Assembly (NCBI GenBank): GCA_023443925.1
Contig: JAEZSL010000427.1
Span: 1-49,715, forward strand
Direction of reading: 5' to 3'
DNA length: 49,715 bases
Origin: Bacillota bacterium
Lineage (GTDB): Bacteria > Bacillota_A > Clostridia > Lachnospirales > Lachnospiraceae
Shown here: in pieces, positions 8,980 through 18,022 of the stretch
Numbering within the stretch: position 1 is the stretch's first letter
Layout: every line of letters starts with the position of its first letter
Program-made: the position numbers and the translations under genes
The notes under the pieces: model-generated
The model's database searches: none
Told to the model about the DNA's origin: nothing
What the model saw: only the letters and a program-made list of their open reading frames with translations

Positions 8980-10245
8980 ATGTATTTTAAGAAATGTATC
9001 TTTTTGATAGCAGCTGTCATTTCTGCTATCGCTTTAAGTGCCTGTGGCAAAGCCAAAGAAACCATAACAGACCCAACACCCACACCAACCGTTACCGCTG
9101 AGCCAACCGAGGAAGCGACTCCAACACCAACGGAGGCACCGACGGAAGCTCCAACGGAAACTCCAACGGAAGCCCCGTCAAAAGCAACGGCTGAAACACC
9201 GGTATCCGGTGATTTATCAGATGATTTATACAGCTTTCAGTTCTCATTAAATGGAACGGTATATACCCTGCCTTGTGCATATTCCGTGTTTGCGGAAAAT
9301 GGCTGGTCAATTAAAGATATTGAAGGAGAAACTCTGGAACCGGACCAGTACACCTTTTCTCAAAATATGGATAATGGTGATATGTTTATTATGGCCAGTC
9401 TCGTTAATACCAATCCCGATACATTACCTATGGAAAAATGCAATGTAGGTAAATTATCAGTGGACAATTACCAAGCTGAAAAAGGTGCCAAACTGGTATT
9501 ACCTAAAAATATTACTGTAGGTTCTCCTTCTGATGACGTAACTGCAGCTTACGGAGAGCCAACAGATAAAAGTGATTTAGGCCCGATAACAGCCCTGACT
9601 TACAAACTCGATTCTTATTCCAGTGTAGTCATTGAGATTAATACAGAATCCAATACGGTTGATTCCATTGAACTGGAAAACCTCATTGCAAAGGAAACCT
9701 CTTCCTCCTCTAAAAGCAGCGGAGATGTTCCGGATGTTGTTAAGAATTATACCGCTCCCTCCAGCGTAGGAAAATCATGGGACAGCTTTGACTTAAAATA
9801 TGCCGATTCCTATTATCATCTGCCTGCACCTGTTTCTTCCTTTATTGACAATGGATGGACTATGGTATCAGATGGTAATAAAATGCTGGCAGCAAATGAC
9901 TCTGCGGTTGGCGTGGATCTCCGCAAGGATAACCAGGTTCTGCATGCATCAATAAGAAATTATGCTGATACGGAACAGCCTATTGTCAATTGCTTTTTAA
10001 CCAGCCTGAAATTCTCTGAATTTGATACAAAAGTATCTATTGAATTACCAAAGAGTATCACTGAGAAATCGAAACCAGCTGATATTATAGCTGCATACGG
10101 TGAACCCACTGATAAGGATTCCTCCGCATCGTTTGACTTTTATGAATACAGTAATCGTGATGGCTCCATTAACTTTTCAATAAGTAAAGATACCAAAACT
10201 ATTACTACCATAGAAGTTAACAATGATCCAAAAAGCCCTTATTAA
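8980..10245 (+). CDS. Lipoprotein with Thr/Pro-rich linker and two repeated extracellular domains
   Basis: A 421-residue surface lipoprotein. A signal peptide ends in the lipobox ALSAC (Cys22), followed by a linker of about 50 residues rich in PT, EAPTE and TPTE repeats that would span the cell wall. The rest is two related domains of about 150 residues: both start with a xxYxLPxPxSxFxxNGW-like pattern and both contain a stretch ending AAYGEPTDK. No function is known to me. The start is the ATG at 8980, with GGGAGGA nine bases upstream; an ATG at 8962 overlaps that site. A terminator follows at 10289. Confidence 0.85.
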   Translation: MYFKKCIFLIAAVISAIALSACGKAKETITDPTPTPTVTAEPTEEATPTPTEAPTEAPTETPTEAPSKATAETPVSGDLSDDLYSFQFSLNGTVYTLPCAYSVFAENGWSIKDIEGETLEPDQYTFSQNMDNGDMFIMASLVNTNPDTLPMEKCNVGKLSVDNYQAEKGAKLVLPKNITVGSPSDDVTAAYGEPTDKSDLGPITALTYKLDSYSSVVIEINTESNTVDSIELENLIAKETSSSSKSSGDVPDVVKNYTAPSSVGKSWDSFDLKYADSYYHLPAPVSSFIDNGWTMVSDGNKMLAANDSAVGVDLRKDNQVLHASIRNYADTEQPIVNCFLTSLKFSEFDTKVSIELPKSITEKSKPADIIAAYGEPTDKDSSASFDFYEYSNRDGSINFSISKDTKTITTIEVNNDPKSPY

Positions 10246-10288
10246 TATATTTAATCATTATTAATTGAAAATTTCAGCAAAGCCTAAA

Positions 10289-10336
10289 TAAAAAACGTAC
10301 TATATTCCACTTTATGGAGTACTGTACGTTTTTTTA
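10289..10336 (+). terminator. Rho-independent terminator, probably bidirectional
   Basis: Arms AAAAACGTAC (10291-10300) and GTACGTTTTT (10324-10333) flank a smaller CCA/TGG stem. T runs follow on both strands, so it can serve the lipoprotein gene (+) and the convergent GltD-like gene (-). Confidence 0.75.
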
Positions 10337-10408
10337 CTTATCATTTTGAGTGTATCCTTCACTACCTCTTTTGAGATTAGGCCAACATCTTTTATTGTAA
10401 CCCTCTCC

Positions 10409-11641
10409 TTATTTTTCTTCTTCACATATCATTGTCATATACTTATCCATTTCATCCGCTACCATCTTGGAATACTTTACGGCTTCTACCACTGTCTTTG
10501 CACCCTGAACTACATCACCGGAAGCAAAGATACCTGCTCTGGTGGTCTCCCCTTTTTGATCCGTTACTACAAGACCTTTCTTATTGACATCAATTCCGGA
10601 AGTAGTGGATATAATCCGGTTTCTGGGCCCTTGACTGATGGAGATAATTACCGAATCCGCCTCCTTGAAAAAGGTTTCTTCATCTTCCCAGATTATATTT
10701 TCATTTTCATCTACCTTAACTTTACGGAAAATCACACCGTTGTCCGTAATTTCAACCGGAGCAGTTTCATATTCAAATCTTACACCGTCAATCCCTGCAT
10801 ATTCCACTTCTCTGGGACTGGCGGAGGCCGTTTCGGTTCTTGAAAATACCGTAACATTCCGTGCACCCTTTCGAATCACGGTTCTTGCCACATCCATTGC
10901 CGAATTGCCAGCTCCGATGACGATTACATTCTCTCCCAGTTCATATACATCCGGATTGGTTAAATAATTTATGGCATAATGAACATGTCCTAAGGATTCT
11001 CCTTTGATTATGAGGCTATAAGGTTTCCATACACCCGTTCCGATGAAAATTGACTTATATCCGTCCTTAATCAGATCATCCACGGTAAGGGTTAATCCGA
11101 TTACTGTATTCGGACGGATTTTGATACCCATCTCCTTTAATTTAACCCGATACCTTTCCAAAATGGTTTTTGGCAGACGAAAATCAGGGATACCGTAACG
11201 CAGTACACCTCCAATTTTATCCTTGCCCTCAAATATGGTAACATCATAACCCCTTGCAGCTAATAGGATTGCTATGGTTATTCCTGCAGGACCAGAGCCG
11301 ATTATAGCAGATTTAATTCCGTTTTTCTTTGGTGTTTCTATTTCCATACGATCAAAATAAGCGTCCGATATGTAATTTTCAATACTGCTGATGTGTACCG
11401 GAGAACTTTTTTTATTTAAGATACAATGCCCTTCACATTGTTTTTCATGATCGCAGATAAGGGAACAGACAATGGACAGAGGATTGTTTTGAAAAACTTC
11501 CTTACCTGCTTCCATCATTTCTCCTTCCAGAAATAATTGTATCATATGAGGAATTGGTGTCTCAATTGGACATCCCACCCTGCATAAAGGTTTTTTACAG
11601 TTTAAACATCTTTTGGCTTCATTTACTACATGGATTGACAT
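10409..11641 (-). CDS. GltD-like NAD(P)-dependent oxidoreductase (glutamate synthase small-subunit family)
   Basis: A 410-residue flavoprotein of the family that includes glutamate synthase small subunit and NfnB. The N-terminal ferredoxin-like region carries two Cys groups, Cys12/15/20/24 and Cys59/63/69/73, for [4Fe-4S] clusters. An FAD site follows (AIIGSGPAGITIAI, about 113), then GGVLRYGIPDFRLP, and a NADPH site (VIGAGNSAMDVART, about 243). Length is a little below the usual 450-490. No GltB large subunit or NfnA partner lies nearby, so the electron partner is unknown. AAGGAG precedes the ATG. Confidence 0.88.
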   Translation of the reverse strand: MSIHVVNEAKRCLNCKKPLCRVGCPIETPIPHMIQLFLEGEMMEAGKEVFQNNPLSIVCSLICDHEKQCEGHCILNKKSSPVHISSIENYISDAYFDRMEIETPKKNGIKSAIIGSGPAGITIAILLAARGYDVTIFEGKDKIGGVLRYGIPDFRLPKTILERYRVKLKEMGIKIRPNTVIGLTLTVDDLIKDGYKSIFIGTGVWKPYSLIIKGESLGHVHYAINYLTNPDVYELGENVIVIGAGNSAMDVARTVIRKGARNVTVFSRTETASASPREVEYAGIDGVRFEYETAPVEITDNGVIFRKVKVDENENIIWEDEETFFKEADSVIISISQGPRNRIISTTSGIDVNKKGLVVTDQKGETTRAGIFASGDVVQGAKTVVEAVKYSKMVADEMDKYMTMICEEEK

Positions 11642-11686
11642 ATATATTCTCCTTCTATTACTTTATGATTTCTTTATATTAATTAA

Positions 11687-11724
11687 GGTAACCGCTTTCA
11701 TAATATCTATGAAAGCTGGTTTCC
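11687..11724 (-). other. Leader hairpin ahead of the GltD-like gene
   Basis: Arms of about 16 bases, GGTAACCGCTTTCATA and TATGAAAGCTGGTTTCC, pair with a single bulge across a five-base loop. It lies about 46 bases upstream of the gene starting at 11641. No T run follows on the minus strand, so it is not an obvious terminator; it may be an operator or an mRNA 5' stem. Confidence 0.4.
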
Positions 11725-11841
11725 TAAAGAATTGTTATTTAAAGACTACTTTATTAGTTTAAATGTACCGGTCCCAGAAAGCAATAGTCAGATTATGAAA
11801 AGTTCGACATCTCAGGAAATAAACCACATTATCTCTATTAA

Positions 11842-12345
11842 TTTAATCACCGACGGAACGTAAAATTCCGGCGCTTCTATTCTGTAAAGGGCATTCACAA
11901 GGTACTGCCCCATTTCACAACCACTCAACCACTGGAAACCGCCAGGAAAACCTTTGGGAAAAATTTTAATAAGAATAAGGGAGACCTGGAACGCTATACC
12001 GGTGATCAGAATCTGGCGGAACTGGTAAAAAATGCTCCCACTGCAGAAGAGATTGCAAATGTACAGGAAAAAATCCAGGAATTAAACCGCTTACTGGCGG
12101 AAAATATGGCCGGCAAAGCGAAGGATGAAATTGTTCAGAATATTATATTGAAGTTAAGAGAAGCCCACAAATTAATCTTTCCGGTAGATAATCTGGATAA
12201 CCTGTTCTTGGATTTAGGACGGTTCTATCTTGAAAATGAGGCCGCCGCCAAAGTCTTTGATGAACAGTACGGAGCCGGATTTTCCAGTTTTTTTGGAGAG
12301 GCTGTGTTATATTTTTATAATGAAACGGATACTATCCCCGTTTAA
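11842..12345 (+). pseudogene. Remnant of a TipAS-domain (MerR-type) regulator
   Basis: The frame is open from 11842 and reads as protein from about 11960 to the stop at 12345, but has no start codon or ribosome binding site before the ATG at 12106. The translation (DLERYTGDQNLAEL, later PTAEEIANVQEKI, then FYLENEAAAKVFDEQYG) resembles the C-terminal effector-binding TipAS domain of MerR-family regulators, including the final helix before the stop. The MerR DNA-binding head is missing. A 79-residue product from 12106 is possible but would be only half the domain. The family match is from memory. Confidence 0.5.
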
Positions 12346-12555
12346 TTACAAATTATTTGTGTTAATTAACTATTTCAGGGTGGCCCGCAGAGGAAGACTG
12401 CTGTGGCCTCTAATCAAAAAAGGAACCGGTTAAATGATAATTCTACTTCTGGCAAACAGTTTAAAATAAAACCTGTTTCCCATAAGAAAGTACCTATCAA
12501 TTATCCGGTTTCGTTGTAAACTGCATGGATTGAAAATGATTGCCTTTTCTAATAA

Positions 12556-13155
12556 TTAGTCTTTATACCGCATCATATCTAAAAATATCTGAATCGCTTT
12601 TTGTCCTTCTTCTTCAATAGAGTACTTACCGTCCGCGGCACACCAGTCCATCATAATACCAAAGATATAGGCTCTTAGGTACTTGTAGAACGTTTTCATA
12701 GAAATATCCCTTCTAAACTCGCCTTCTTCTATACCTCTGCTGATTATCCGACAGACTATCTCTTCATGAAGGTTTGCTTTTACCGCCTTATCCTCAAAAT
12801 TCTGCTGAATAATGATTGTAAGAAATACCCTCGTAAAATCCACACCCTGGCGGCTGATTGCTTTCATATAAATTTCGATATATTCCATAAACTGCTCTGT
12901 GGCAGAAGATGTGTCATTCCATACCTTTTCACTTAACATATCATGATTTATATCTGTTAATATCTTAATAACAATGTCTTTTTTTGATTCAAAATAGATA
13001 TAAAAAGTTCCTTTTGCAACGTTACAGGCAGAACAGATTTCGCTTACCGTTACATTATCATAGCCGTTCTTAATAATCAGGTCAATCGAGGTTTCTAAAA
13101 GCTTCTTCTGCGTTTCTATGGCCTGCAATTCCCTTTTATTCAGTGTTTTTTCCAA
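12556..13155 (-). CDS. TetR family transcriptional regulator
   Basis: A 199-residue regulator with helix-turn-helix at about residues 30-58 (VTVSEICSACNVAKGTFYIYF) and the following ESKKDIVIKIL helix. The start is a TTG at 13155 with TAGGAGG seven bases upstream; a longer frame from 13188 runs through that ribosome binding site. The C-terminal domain ends with a pattern common in TetR_C domains (FKYLRAYIFGIMMDW-like). It is divergent from the diguanylate cyclase gene at 13423 and may control it, although no palindrome stands out between them. Confidence 0.87.
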   Translation of the reverse strand: MEKTLNKRELQAIETQKKLLETSIDLIIKNGYDNVTVSEICSACNVAKGTFYIYFESKKDIVIKILTDINHDMLSEKVWNDTSSATEQFMEYIEIYMKAISRQGVDFTRVFLTIIIQQNFEDKAVKANLHEEIVCRIISRGIEEGEFRRDISMKTFYKYLRAYIFGIMMDWCAADGKYSIEEEGQKAIQIFLDMMRYKD

Positions 13156-13422
13156 TACTATTCCTCCTAAAAACTTATTTAACTCCAATTATATATTTTA
13201 TCACAGCATGAAATATTAGACAACTGGCCTTTTTAGAGTAATATGCATTGTTTAGTAGCATCGAATGAAATTAGTTACATATTTTTTGTACAACTTTCCT
13301 TAATTATATAATAAATTTTTGATGAAGGCATAAAATGTAGTAAACGAGATATAACTTGTTCAAGTCTGAGACTATTTATAAGCACAAACAGTAATACCCA
13401 ATAATTTAAATGAGGTGGAGAA

Positions 13423-14496
13423 ATGAACGCAGATGCTGAAAAACTGTTGATCACGATACAAAACAGCTTAGAGTTATTATCCAGAATAAAGCATGACATG
13501 CCGGAATTTGAAGACAATGAATCTGAATTACATAAGCTGGAGGATCTGCTGAATCATATAACCCGGAACATTGATGTGCTGGATTACCAGGTTATATCCC
13601 CTCTGGAAGTTCGAACAAGTGGCGGGAATCTGTCCGTACTTCTGGACAGCTGGTATGATTCCCGGATTTTCAAATTTCTTGACTTGCTTCATATCGGCAT
13701 TCTTGTTGCCGATAACAGTAAGCGTGTAATATACACCAATCAAACTGCAAAAGATAAATTGGGTGATCGTGAATATCATATCATTCCAAAAGAAAATGAT
13801 GTATTAGGTTTTATTGCTTTAAATCAAGATGATAGTACATATCCGGTATCCCGTGAAATATATGATAAAGGCTGCAAAACCTGGTTCCGTCTTACTTCAG
13901 ATAAAGTTATATTACCAAATGGCCAGTTGTACTACTTTAATACAATTGAAGATATCAGCGAATGGAAGTTAAATGAGCGCCTATTAAAACTTGCTGCTAA
14001 GACGGATGAAATGACCGGTACACTTAACCGCAAAACAGGTCTTGAGAAATTGGAGAAACTTCTTTCCGAACCAAATTCCTGGAAGACCTGTAGTATTGCT
14101 TTTATTGATATAGACGGCTTAAAGCTAATTAATGACAAATATGGTCATAATGAAGGTGATTATACAATAAAAAGTTTAGCCTCTATTCTTTTATCTTCTG
14201 TTCGTGACTCCGATGTTGTCAGCCGGTACGGTGGTGATGAATTTTTTATTATTTTAAATAATTGCACTGAAAACCTTGCCGAAAAAGCCTTTTCCCGAAT
14301 GAATAAAAAGTTACGTGAACTGGAAATAAACAACCCTAAACCCTACTCCATATCTTTCAGTTATGGTATTATATCCTTTACAAACAGTACTATTTCTGAC
14401 TATACGGCTATAGACTTGCTGAAACAGGCCGATCTAAGAATGTATATGACTAAAGCCCAAAAAACCGGGAATATATCAAGAGATTTTCCACTGTAA
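13423..14496 (+). CDS. PAS-GGDEF diguanylate cyclase
   Basis: A 357-residue cytoplasmic enzyme predicted to make cyclic di-GMP from two GTP. Residues 1-60 are a helical, probably coiled-coil region; 85-180 resemble a PAS sensor (IGILVADNSKRVIYTNQTA). The GGDEF domain spans about 190-355, with the intact GGDEF motif at 270-274, metal-binding FIDIDGLKLINDKYGH (227-242) and an inhibitory RxxD site (RDSD, 261-264) exactly five residues before GGDEF. It is therefore expected to be active and product-inhibited. GAGGTGGAG precedes the ATG. No membrane segment is present. The HD-GYP gene at 26977 encodes the opposing activity. Confidence 0.9.
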   Translation: MNADAEKLLITIQNSLELLSRIKHDMPEFEDNESELHKLEDLLNHITRNIDVLDYQVISPLEVRTSGGNLSVLLDSWYDSRIFKFLDLLHIGILVADNSKRVIYTNQTAKDKLGDREYHIIPKENDVLGFIALNQDDSTYPVSREIYDKGCKTWFRLTSDKVILPNGQLYYFNTIEDISEWKLNERLLKLAAKTDEMTGTLNRKTGLEKLEKLLSEPNSWKTCSIAFIDIDGLKLINDKYGHNEGDYTIKSLASILLSSVRDSDVVSRYGGDEFFIILNNCTENLAEKAFSRMNKKLRELEINNPKPYSISFSYGIISFTNSTISDYTAIDLLKQADLRMYMTKAQKTGNISRDFPL

Positions 14497-14511
14497 AATG
14501 CATAATAGAAT

Positions 14512-14550
14512 GAAAAAGCCCTCCGGCAGCAATTTACAGAGGGCTTTTTC
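14512..14550 (+). terminator. Rho-independent terminator
   Basis: Perfect 12-base arms GAAAAAGCCCTC (14512-14523) and GAGGGCTTTTTC (14539-14550), with a T run on both strands, lie 15 bases after the diguanylate cyclase stop and ahead of the convergent mannosidase stop. Confidence 0.85.
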
Positions 14551-14568
14551 TTTATCAAATTAGGAGGT

Positions 14569-14584
14569 TGATAGCTAGCTATCA
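14569..14584. repeat. Perfect 16-bp palindrome
   Basis: TGATAGCTAGCTATCA is fully self-complementary and lies between two convergent genes, just after the terminator. Its position at gene ends makes an operator unlikely; role unknown. Confidence 0.6.
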
Positions 14585-14641
14585 TTAACTGAATTTAGCT
14601 GTTTCATACTGTTAATCAGAATGTCTCAATAATTGTATTCC

Positions 14642-17600
14642 TTACAAACTTACTTTCAGTGTATGGATTTCAAAAGGTTTAAAGTATAAGGTACGGGAAA
14701 CTTTATCATAACCTTCCTGTGCTGTTTCTTTTTCCATGAAATCTACCAGGCTGACATCTTTTATATTAAAACCAAAATCTACTTTCGTACTGGTTCCCCT
14801 GCCGTGGCATTCATACAGTCTGACAATCAGGTCATTACTGTCTTCGCACTTTTTAACCGCTTCAATAATAATATTGGCTGCGTCTGCGGTTATAAGGGAT
14901 TCCGATATATAAGCATTATCAAAAGCTGATGTATTAATTACATTCAGTGGTACATTAAGTTCATAACCGGCTCTTACCACACCGCCAGTAATATAATCAC
15001 CGGTATGAGGGAACAGAGAATAGGTAAACTCATGTTTTCCATGGTCTGCTTCCGTAGCAGGATAACTGCTGCTTCTTAATAAATTCAGATCCAATACGTT
15101 ATCAATTACTTTATGACCATATTTACAGTCATTCATTAGTGCAACACCATAATCTCCCTGGGAGAGATCTACCCACTTGTGGGCACAAACTTCATATTTT
15201 GCCATATCCCAGGATGTATTTCTATGGATTGGACGTTTGATATTACCAAACTGTATATCACATACTGCTTCCTGGGCTGAAATATTAACCGGGAAGGAAG
15301 TTCTGAGCATTCTGCCGTTTTCTTTCCAGTCTGCATTGGTTATAAAATCTATCCGTCTGCTTCCCTTTGTAAGCACTACCTTCTGCTCCAGTTCGGAGAG
15401 TCCGGAAGCTGTCACATATCTGGACTGCCTTACTACCTGAGGACCGTCCGTTGTTACCGAACACTCAATAAGCTTAAGGGCTTCGCCGGGTACTTCATCA
15501 TAATAAATCGGGAAATCCCACGCATCTCCCTTATCTATATAAGTTACCAGCTGATTGGCTGCCTGTCCTTCCGGGATAAGCTGTCTCTTTTCTTCTTTAT
15601 CATATATGGAGTTAATAACTCCATTCTCATTAAATGTTATAACATAAATATCGTTTTCTAAGGTCTGAGCCGTATAGTTAAGACCATTACTGCAATCCTC
15701 TGATGTCTTTACTGGTACTGCCGCGTAACCTAAGGCAGGTACCTTAACTTTCATCCAGGTGCCGTCCTGTTTCGTCCATTCTTCCCGATCCCAGGAAAGG
15801 GAATTAACTATCTTAACAAAATTGCCGGAGGATGAGCTGCCTGCCGTACGGTTACCCAAGGCTTCATATCTCTGGCTTATTTCTTTTTCCACAGTGTTAA
15901 GCATTACCTCATACCGCTCCAGAGATTCCTCATAGACTCTGGAAATGGAGGAGCCGGGGAGGATATCATGGAACTGGTATAAGAGCATTTCTTTCCAGGT
16001 GGTATCCAGAAGTTTAACGGGATAAATCTCTTCTGTTATATCACTGTTCTTATTCTCCAGCATACCTAAAACAGAGGCAAATTCCAGTTCACGAAGAGCT
16101 AACTCCAGTTTACGGTTAAATCTCTTGTTCCTGCCCTGTGAAGTATAGGTTCCCTGATGGAATTCCAGATATAACTCCCCATGCCAGGTTTTATAGAGGT
16201 CTGCATCTTTTTCAATGCGGTCAAAGAAGTCCTGTGCCGGACCCTGGGTTACCGGTACCAGTCCGTTAAGATCCTTCTCTCTTTTCAGTCGTTCCAAATG
16301 TTCTTCTCCGGGGCCGCCGCCGCCATCGCCGATACCGAATAAAAGAAGGCATTCATCGGAAACACCCTTATCTAAAAATCCCTGTTCGGAAGCAAGCACC
16401 GCCCTTGGTGCAGCGGAACTGTTGTAAGTGCCTTCCGGAGGCATATGTGCCAGTATCCGGCTGCCATCCAGTCCTTCCCACCAGAAAGTATGATGAGGAT
16501 GTTTATTGAATCGGCTCCAGGAGAGTTTAATCGTCATAAAATAGTCTACTCCGGACTTTTTCAGAATCTGGGGAAGTGCCGCCGTATATCCGAATACATC
16601 CGGCAGCCACAGATTTTTGACATCCTGTCCGAACTCTTCCATAAAGAAACGTTTGCCATGAAGTATCTGACGGATCAATGCTTCTCCGCCTGCTACATTG
16701 GTATCAGATTCCACCCACATGGCTCCCTGAACTTCCCAACGTCCTTCTTTTACACGCTGTTTAATCTCTTCATACAAAGCCGGATAATATTCTTTCACCC
16801 AGTGGTATAACTGAGCCTGACTGGCACCAAAGACATAATCCGGATAGCGTTCCAGATTCCTGAGTGCCGTGGAAAATGTTCTGGCTCCCTTACGGATGGT
16901 TTCCCTTATGGGCCATAACCAGGCCAAATCGATATGAGCATGACCAACGGCATTTATTTTTAGTGAGGGATCTCCTCCTTTTTTTCCAAGTTCTACTGCC
17001 AAAATCTCTCTGGCTTTACGTATCTCTTCGCTGTCGTATCTGACAAGCACATTGGCAGCCTTGTTCAGGGCACGAAGAATACTGTGATATCTCGCTTTGT
17101 CCTCAGACATATGCTGCAGCAATTCCAGCAGTACGTCAAAATCATAATAAAGCTGTTCCGTCTCCCGGCTGCATAATGCGATATATGCATCTTTTACCAT
17201 ACCGCTGTCCTGGTATTTACCAAAGAGATCATTACAGCCGGCATCAGCCCACATATCGATTTTATCACCAGCTATCGGCTGCCTGTCAAACCGGTAAACC
17301 GTTTTGCCGGGTCTTCCAAGAGAATAGTCAAATTCGGAGGATACATTGGTCAAGCCTCTGACCGGTTTTCCGGTTTCATCGGCTACATATAATTCTCCAT
17401 TTATATCAATGAGTAATACCAGTTCGGTATCGGAAGCCTCTGCTTTCCACCCTTCGGTTATTTCTTTACCGTAAGCGGGAACTGTTCCTGTAAAGTGAAA
17501 CCAGCCGCATTCAAATAAGCCGCCCCAGCTGTCTCCAATCGCAATTTTTTTCTCATTGCCTGAGGTCCTGTTCTCAAAAGTTACCGGTTCCGGTGTAACA

Positions 17601-17704
17601 TAGACCGTCATTTCAAGAGGGGATATTTTGCTGAATATGGAAGCTTTTATATTATTCAGCACGCCCGGCAGTCTGTCCTTCATATTCTGTAAATAGTATG
17701 GCAT
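14642..17704 (-). CDS. Alpha-mannosidase, glycoside hydrolase family 38
   Basis: A 1020-residue cytoplasmic enzyme, the usual length for bacterial class II mannosidases. The N-terminal 240 residues form the accessory beta domain. The GH38 catalytic domain starts at about 250 with GHAHIDLAWLWP; His257 and Asp259 are the expected zinc ligands, and Asp369 in LWLPDVFGYT is the expected nucleophile and third ligand. The middle helical domain and the C-terminal beta-sandwich domains fill residues 520-1020. No signal peptide is visible, so it would act on imported mannosides. AGGAGG precedes the ATG. It is divergent from an AraC regulator gene, its likely controller. Confidence 0.93.
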   Translation of the reverse strand: MPYYLQNMKDRLPGVLNNIKASIFSKISPLEMTVYVTPEPVTFENRTSGNEKKIAIGDSWGGLFECGWFHFTGTVPAYGKEITEGWKAEASDTELVLLIDINGELYVADETGKPVRGLTNVSSEFDYSLGRPGKTVYRFDRQPIAGDKIDMWADAGCNDLFGKYQDSGMVKDAYIALCSRETEQLYYDFDVLLELLQHMSEDKARYHSILRALNKAANVLVRYDSEEIRKAREILAVELGKKGGDPSLKINAVGHAHIDLAWLWPIRETIRKGARTFSTALRNLERYPDYVFGASQAQLYHWVKEYYPALYEEIKQRVKEGRWEVQGAMWVESDTNVAGGEALIRQILHGKRFFMEEFGQDVKNLWLPDVFGYTAALPQILKKSGVDYFMTIKLSWSRFNKHPHHTFWWEGLDGSRILAHMPPEGTYNSSAAPRAVLASEQGFLDKGVSDECLLLFGIGDGGGGPGEEHLERLKREKDLNGLVPVTQGPAQDFFDRIEKDADLYKTWHGELYLEFHQGTYTSQGRNKRFNRKLELALRELEFASVLGMLENKNSDITEEIYPVKLLDTTWKEMLLYQFHDILPGSSISRVYEESLERYEVMLNTVEKEISQRYEALGNRTAGSSSSGNFVKIVNSLSWDREEWTKQDGTWMKVKVPALGYAAVPVKTSEDCSNGLNYTAQTLENDIYVITFNENGVINSIYDKEEKRQLIPEGQAANQLVTYIDKGDAWDFPIYYDEVPGEALKLIECSVTTDGPQVVRQSRYVTASGLSELEQKVVLTKGSRRIDFITNADWKENGRMLRTSFPVNISAQEAVCDIQFGNIKRPIHRNTSWDMAKYEVCAHKWVDLSQGDYGVALMNDCKYGHKVIDNVLDLNLLRSSSYPATEADHGKHEFTYSLFPHTGDYITGGVVRAGYELNVPLNVINTSAFDNAYISESLITADAANIIIEAVKKCEDSNDLIVRLYECHGRGTSTKVDFGFNIKDVSLVDFMEKETAQEGYDKVSRTLYFKPFEIHTLKVSL

Positions 17705-17768
17705 ATTTACCTCCTTGTATCTGGGTATAAATTATTCTACTGATATTTGCAGTTTATATAATCATAAT

Positions 17769-17797
17769 AATAAAGCCTGCTCAAAATTTCATGTCAA
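17769..17797 (-). promoter_or_regulatory. Possible promoter for the GH38 gene
   Basis: On the minus strand TTGACA (17797-17792) is followed after 17 bases by TTTATT (17774-17769); an alternative TATTAT begins two bases further down. The boxes lie about 70 bases ahead of the start at 17704. The -35 is perfect and the -10 is weak, as expected for an activator-dependent promoter. Confidence 0.4.
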
Positions 17798-17951
17798 ATT
17801 TACATATTATATCTCAAAATTTATTATAACACTTAAAAACTTCAGGATTAAAATCAAAAGATAAATACAAAAAACATTCTTGATATATAGCTAAAAACAA
17901 GCATTGTAAATATATTCCTGATAGAATTCCCGAATAGTCAGAATTCATAGT

Positions 17952-17980
17952 TTGACTTGCAGCAATCTGTAATTTATAAT
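17952..17980 (+). promoter_or_regulatory. Promoter for the AraC gene at 18023
   Basis: TTGACT (17952-17957), a 17-base spacer and TATAAT (17975-17980) would start RNA near 17987. This rules out the longer reading frame that begins at 17957, because that codon lies inside the -35 box. Confidence 0.65.
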
Positions 17981-18022
17981 TACAGATGTCACCCGTCCAT
18001 GGCTGTTTTGAAAGGAGCCGTT

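Noticed and set aside
12230..12433. A 67-codon frame overlapping the TipAS remnant.
   Set aside because: It is a shadow in another frame with no ribosome binding site or protein-like pattern.
17957..18022. Upstream extension of the AraC gene by 22 codons from a TTG.
   Set aside because: The extension overlaps the TTGACT/TATAAT promoter, and AAAGGAG lies before the ATG at 18023.
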